A stretch of DNA of 64,000 nucleotides, taken from assembly GCF_963677065.1 (NCBI RefSeq), contig NZ_OY781872.1:2103419-2167418 (forward strand). The letters run 5' to 3'. Positions 63,927 through 64,000 of the stretch are shown here, in pieces. Both the position numbers and the translations under genes were made by a program. The notes under the pieces were generated by a model. It was not told where the DNA came from. It saw only the letters and a program-made list of their open reading frames with translations, and did no database searches. The DNA comes from an uncultured Methanoregula sp. (GTDB lineage Archaea > Halobacteriota > Methanomicrobia > Methanomicrobiales > Methanospirillaceae). Each line of letters starts with the position of its first letter. The stretch's first letter is position 1.

Positions 63927-64000
63927 ATGGAAGATCCCGTGACCGGAACCGGTAGTGTCTTGATCGGCATTGATACCCTATCGCTGTACGCACGTGAGGT
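63927..64000 (+). CDS. Possible partial CDS at window edge
   Basis: An open frame from ATG at 63927 to the edge (24 codons; begins MEDPVTGTGSVLIGIDTLSL). The hydrophobic-then-IGID pattern is compatible with the start of a real protein, but the frame is too short to identify. The AT-rich stretch just before it (63915-63925) is rather close for its TATA box, so a downstream start such as GTG at 63939 is possible. Confidence 0.3.
   Translation, partial: MEDPVTGTGSVLIGIDTLSLYARE

Noticed and set aside
1..64000. CRISPR arrays, rRNA genes, prophage or integrase genes
   Set aside because: No regularly spaced direct repeats, rRNA signatures, integrases or phage structural genes were seen anywhere in the window.

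Overview
The window comes from a methanogenic archaeon of the order Methanomicrobiales, most likely Methanoregula or a close relative. This is inferred from the gene set, not from a search. Diagnostic genes are proteasome-activating nucleotidases, aMBF1, aIF5A, Pelota, ABCE1, a complete archaellum operon joined to chemotaxis genes, many PAS histidine kinases and several short lipobox proteins. Several starts lie about 25-30 nt after a TATA-like box, which suggests leaderless transcripts.

Layout. 1-8.5 kb: a PhoU-like DUF47 protein, aMBF1 divergent from a PAN ATPase, a multi-PAS kinase, a 40-residue membrane protein, a second PAN paralogue with a hypothetical gene, the small subunit of phosphomevalonate dehydratase and a lipoprotein. 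8.6-13.3 kb: a radical SAM protein overlapping a phosphoesterase, a CYTH protein, an FKBP isomerase and an IPT/TIG lipoprotein. 13.3-14.1 kb: a gap holding a strong palindrome cluster. 14.1-20.6 kb: Pelota and an NEMF/RqcH-type protein, divergent from an EMC6-like membrane protein, ABCE1 and an unknown 407-residue protein; most of these act in ribosome rescue or recycling.

20.7-35.7 kb: one minus-strand block of archaellin, ArlD/E-like, ArlG, ArlF, ArlH, ArlI, ArlJ, an unknown membrane protein, CheF, CheY, CheB, CheA, CheC, CheD and a secreted beta-propeller. It covers filament, motor, switch adaptor and signalling core; CheW, CheR and receptors are not in the window. 35.9-37.4 kb: an anchored surface protein, then a gap with a possible leaderless 25-codon ORF and nested inverted repeats. 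37.4-43.9 kb: aIF5A, FBPase/IMPase with NAD kinase, an ACT protein with homoserine dehydrogenase and an HTH-IDDTD fusion, two tandem type IV pilins and a membrane protein.

44-51.5 kb: tRNA-Leu(UAG), Kup and TrkH potassium transporters around an AI-2E family protein, a TraB protein and a surface protein. 51.5-64 kb: a small element with terminal inverted repeats, a caspase-fold-like protein, an AIM24 family protein, a kinase/response regulator/hybrid kinase set, an ABC-2 exporter, a DUF2202 lipoprotein, a zinc ribbon protein, a methyltransferase, a lipoprotein and perhaps the start of another gene at the edge.

The points most worth a second look are the ribosome-rescue cluster beside an EMC6-like gene, the two unknown proteins in the motility operon, the alternative pairings near 36.9-37.1 kb, the 233-bp TIR element at 51.5 kb, the caspase-like dyad protein and the altered C-terminus of the second PAN.
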